Below are positions 61,705-64,000 of a DNA stretch of 64,000 nt, one piece after another; position 1 is the first letter of the stretch, and every line of letters starts with the position of its first letter. The position numbers and the translations under genes were made by a program. Source of the DNA: Mycobacterium sp. Aquia_213 (GTDB lineage: Bacteria; Actinomycetota; Actinomycetes; Mycobacteriales; Mycobacteriaceae); contig NZ_CP113116.1 in the NCBI RefSeq assembly GCF_026625985.1, positions 4,278,001 through 4,342,000 of the forward strand, given 5' to 3'. A model generated the notes under the pieces. That model was not told where the DNA came from and made no database searches. It worked only from the letters and a program-made list of their open reading frames with translations.

Positions 61705-63894
61705 TCAGCTCAACCCAGCAGCGGCGGAGGGGTCGTTGGCGTTGAACGGCCAGTCGGGCACCACATTGACCGACTGCCCCGCGGTTGGTAGGCGGCTTTC
61801 CGCCTCGAGGTAGAAGTCCGCCGGATAGTCGTCGCCGGTGATCGCTGTGCCTTGCAAAACGATGCCGATCCGATCCCACTTCTGCACGGAATCCAACGGA
61901 TCCTGGAAGGTGGCCGTCGTCTTGGGATCGGTGGTCAATGTGCCCGGGCCGCGAATGGACCAGACCTGATCGGGCAGCACACCGCCGACCACGTCTGTCG
62001 CCGGGTACACGGCGTCGGGCCGCTGCGACGGCCACGACCAGTAGAGCGTCAGCTCGTTACCGTTGGTGGTGTTGACGCCCGCGGTGTTGATCTTCGTCTG
62101 ATGGATCGAACAGGAGTTGTAGTCGGTCTGCCAGGGGATCGCCATGAACTTGGAAATATCGCCGGGCTCTAGCCCCTCGGTCTTGCGGAAAGGGAGCCAA
62201 CCGACGGTCAGGACCGGCTTTGGCCTCCCATGCTCGTCTAGCTGAAGCTTCTCGTATCTACTGGGGTCGTATGCGTACTTGACCCGGAAGGGCCCGCAAC
62301 GCGATGTCCGCCAATCCGTCTGGTACATCTCCGGTCGACGGATCGGGTGGCTGACCTCGATGCCCGGCACGTAGCGTCCGCCGAGGCAGTTGCTCAGCGC
62401 CGCCATGTCGAGGTATTCGCCCGGTCCGAGCTTGCTGCCGGTGCCGGTGCCGAGCTTGTCTTTGCTCCACTGCTTGAGGAAGAAGTACTGGGTTTTGGTC
62501 ACCGTGAGGAAGGCCTGCCCGGCATCACCCAGCGACAGCGGCATCAACGGGACGCCCACATCGAGCTCGTCCTTGTTCGGGTCCCGGATGTAGGCGAGCC
62601 CGGCCATGATTGTTTCGTCCGCCTTGTCGTCGGCTTTGATCTGCTCGACCGCGTGGTGCGCCCGCACGGCCAGCTCAGGCAGATTCGCGGTCCACCGCTG
62701 CAGGGCGGCAGCGCGGAAGATCGGGTAGATGTCCGCGTCGAACGACGGATGGTAATCGTCTTGGTAGGCGCCTTCTCTGCCTTTTGCGGCTATTTTGTAG
62801 ATCTCCGGTTGGAGGTCGAGCTCGCGCACCCAGGTGTCGTAGACGTCGTCCCAGACCGACACCACGTTGCGAATCTGGGGTGCGTAGGCGGGGTCGGTGC
62901 ACACGACCCAGGCGCCGACGGCTTCCTCGGGTGAGTGTTCGTCGTCATCGAACAGAATCGTCGCCGACACCGGGCCGTCGGCGGCGTCGTCGAACCACCC
63001 CCCGTTGTTCAAATCGCCGGTGAGCGGCATCGGCTGCCCGTATTCGTCGTGCCACGCCGCCGTCCGGCCTTTGCCGGGCAGCACCAGCAGGCGCCCTCTT
63101 GCGTCGGTCGTCAGCTCGCCGAGGGTGTCGAGCGGTCCGCTGGGTTGGAACAAGGGGTCATCCGGGAAGGACTGCTGCGGGAAGGACTTTGGGTAATCGT
63201 TGCGCTCGCTGATGCCGCCATGTCCGTCGGAATAGCTGACCGGTGCCGTCGGCTCGAACGAGAACGAGACCCGGCCACCCACGCTGGACATGATCGCGCG
63301 GGGCCCGGGATCGATCACCAGTTTTCTCACCCGCGTCTCCGGGTCGACCGACGTTCCGTCGCCGTACTCCTCGGGGTTGCGCAGTTGCGGAACCTTGGGG
63401 CCGACGTAGACCTCCTCCCCGCGGGCGTTCACCTTGTATTCGGCGTAGGCCTTCACCCCTTGGGCGTTGACCACGTTGTAGGCGTTGGCTTTCTTGTTGG
63501 CCAGGTGCACGGTCCAGATAACATCTTTGACCCGCCGGCCGTCGGGCAACGTGTCGCCCTTCACGATCTCCTTGACGGGCCACTTGCTGGGGTAGGTGTC
63601 TTCGGTGTCTGGGTGTTCGATCGTGTAGGCGAAGATGCGGAAGCGCGCGGCTTGGCGTTTCAGGTTGCCGTCGCGGTCGCGCAGATCGTCGCTGGTGATG
63701 GGCTTTTCGGTGTCAGGGTTGATCGGCAGGCCACCGACCGCGTCGCTATGGGGGTCCGCTGGCATGGGCAGCCCGGCGCTCGTCTCGGGAGACAGGTAGT
63801 AGTCGTTACTGGTTCCCAGGCGGGCGAAGTTGATCGCCGGGTGAAGCTTGAAGACCGTTTTAGCTTGTGGAGCCGTTTTGGCCTGTGAGGTCAT
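61705..63894 (-). CDS. LodA-like quinoprotein amino-acid oxidase (CTQ cofactor)
   Basis: The 729-residue protein starts KTVFKLHPAINFARLGTSND, the N-terminus typical of LodA-like oxidases, and keeps the two residues that form cysteine tryptophylquinone: Cys503 in SNCLGGRYVPGIEV and Trp588 in AIPWQTDYNSCS. Lysine epsilon-oxidase and glycine oxidase members deaminate an amino acid to an aldehyde, ammonia and hydrogen peroxide. Length matches LodA (726). There is no signal peptide, as in known members. AGGAG lies upstream. With LodB 10 nt downstream the system is complete. Substrate unknown. Confidence 0.85.
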   Translation of the reverse strand: MTSQAKTAPQAKTVFKLHPAINFARLGTSNDYYLSPETSAGLPMPADPHSDAVGGLPINPDTEKPITSDDLRDRDGNLKRQAARFRIFAYTIEHPDTEDTYPSKWPVKEIVKGDTLPDGRRVKDVIWTVHLANKKANAYNVVNAQGVKAYAEYKVNARGEEVYVGPKVPQLRNPEEYGDGTSVDPETRVRKLVIDPGPRAIMSSVGGRVSFSFEPTAPVSYSDGHGGISERNDYPKSFPQQSFPDDPLFQPSGPLDTLGELTTDARGRLLVLPGKGRTAAWHDEYGQPMPLTGDLNNGGWFDDAADGPVSATILFDDDEHSPEEAVGAWVVCTDPAYAPQIRNVVSVWDDVYDTWVRELDLQPEIYKIAAKGREGAYQDDYHPSFDADIYPIFRAAALQRWTANLPELAVRAHHAVEQIKADDKADETIMAGLAYIRDPNKDELDVGVPLMPLSLGDAGQAFLTVTKTQYFFLKQWSKDKLGTGTGSKLGPGEYLDMAALSNCLGGRYVPGIEVSHPIRRPEMYQTDWRTSRCGPFRVKYAYDPSRYEKLQLDEHGRPKPVLTVGWLPFRKTEGLEPGDISKFMAIPWQTDYNSCSIHQTKINTAGVNTTNGNELTLYWSWPSQRPDAVYPATDVVGGVLPDQVWSIRGPGTLTTDPKTTATFQDPLDSVQKWDRIGIVLQGTAITGDDYPADFYLEAESRLPTAGQSVNVVPDWPFNANDPSAAAGLS

Positions 63895-64000
63895 AGAAAC
63901 TCCTGTCTGACAGATCGATGGACGCCAACTGCGGGGACGCCAACTGCGGGGACGCCAACTGCATGGACGCCAACGGGGTCGTGTCGGTGAACTTCGGGGT
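63860..64000 (-). CDS. Possible upstream gene overlapping lodA, C-terminal end only
   Basis: An open frame enters from the right edge and ends in TAA at 63860, inside lodA. It contains LASMQLASPQLASPQLAS, a five-residue repeat made by the 15-bp DNA repeat, then IDLSDRSFYDLTGQN. The repeat unit is a multiple of three, consistent with coding, but only about 46 codons are visible. Confidence 0.25.
   Translation of the reverse strand, partial: TPKFTDTTPLASMQLASPQLASPQLASIDLSDRSFYDLTGQNGSTS
63924..63980. repeat. 15-bp tandem repeat upstream of lodA
   Basis: About four copies of GGACGCCAACTGCGG (small variations at the ends) directly before lodA. Either a coding repeat (see the frame at 63860) or a slippage-prone leader element. 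Confidence 0.75.

Noticed and set aside
1..64000. CRISPR array
   Set aside because: No regularly spaced direct repeats with unique spacers were seen; the only tandem repeats are the GCGACT microsatellite, the twin palindromes and the 15-bp lodA-proximal units.

Overview
The window looks like an accessory (genomic-island) stretch of a mycobacterial chromosome. The lineage call rests on gene content: a Mas-sized reducing polyketide synthase next to an MmpL transporter, an EspC-like type VII secretion pair with a proline-rich toxin and an immunity protein, a hemophore-related secreted protein, and many small mycobacterial-type hypothetical proteins. The core sequence is GC-rich. Several patches (about 3.0-5.8 kb, 31.4-32.6 kb, 49-51 kb) are visibly AT-richer and carry defence or orphan genes, which suggests transfer. 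No rRNA, tRNA or CRISPR array was recognised.

Layout. (1) 0-2.4 kb: a partial SDR gene, a divergent MmyB-like regulator, a transposase remnant and a tandemly duplicated pair of tiny convergent genes. (2) 2.5-12.1 kb, a defence island: a two-gene CBASS (CD-NTase plus S-4TM pore effector), a DUF3892 protein, a small basic protein, an uncharacterised pair (SMC/SbcC-like ATPase plus a small helical HEPN-like protein), and a one-polypeptide MmeI-type restriction-modification enzyme. (3) 12.2-18.3 kb: a family of unknown function, an AurF-like diiron oxygenase, a histidine kinase/NarL regulator pair, a SnoaL-like protein and a hemophore-related protein.

(4) 18.9-31.5 kb, a biosynthetic locus on the minus strand: SARP regulator, one-module fully reducing PKS (KS-AT-DH-ER-KR-ACP, no thioesterase), an alpha-oxoamine synthase overlapping the PKS by 4 nt, a 70-residue protein, an MmpL transporter, a remnant of an FAD monooxygenase and a GNAT acetyltransferase. 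The predicted chemistry is chain release by decarboxylative condensation with an amino acid. That would give a sphingoid- or fumonisin-like alpha-aminoketone lipid, exported by MmpL and possibly N- or O-acylated. A second kinase/regulator pair, paralogous to the first and in opposite orientation, lies on the far side (33.2-35.1 kb), with two 13-bp palindromes in its promoter.

(5) 35-49 kb: decaying accessory DNA. It holds several frameshifted or interrupted genes (a paralogue of the 12-kb orphan family, a serine-protease/S1-P1 nuclease fusion, a methyltransferase, a coiled-coil protein), an intact trypsin-like protease, a cupin and the type VII toxin-immunity module. (6) 49-51 kb: a leaderless small gene tail-to-tail with a SIR2 protein that has a GAF-like C-terminus, probably an NAD-depleting defence gene. 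(7) 51.3-64 kb, a block of amino-acid and redox enzymes: DJ-1/PfpI, PLP group II decarboxylase, M1 aminopeptidase, tyrosinase, ThDP enzyme, and a LodA/LodB quinoprotein oxidase pair. None of the last six shows a signal peptide.

All calls come from reading the sequence. No database search was run, and family names rest on recognised motifs and lengths.
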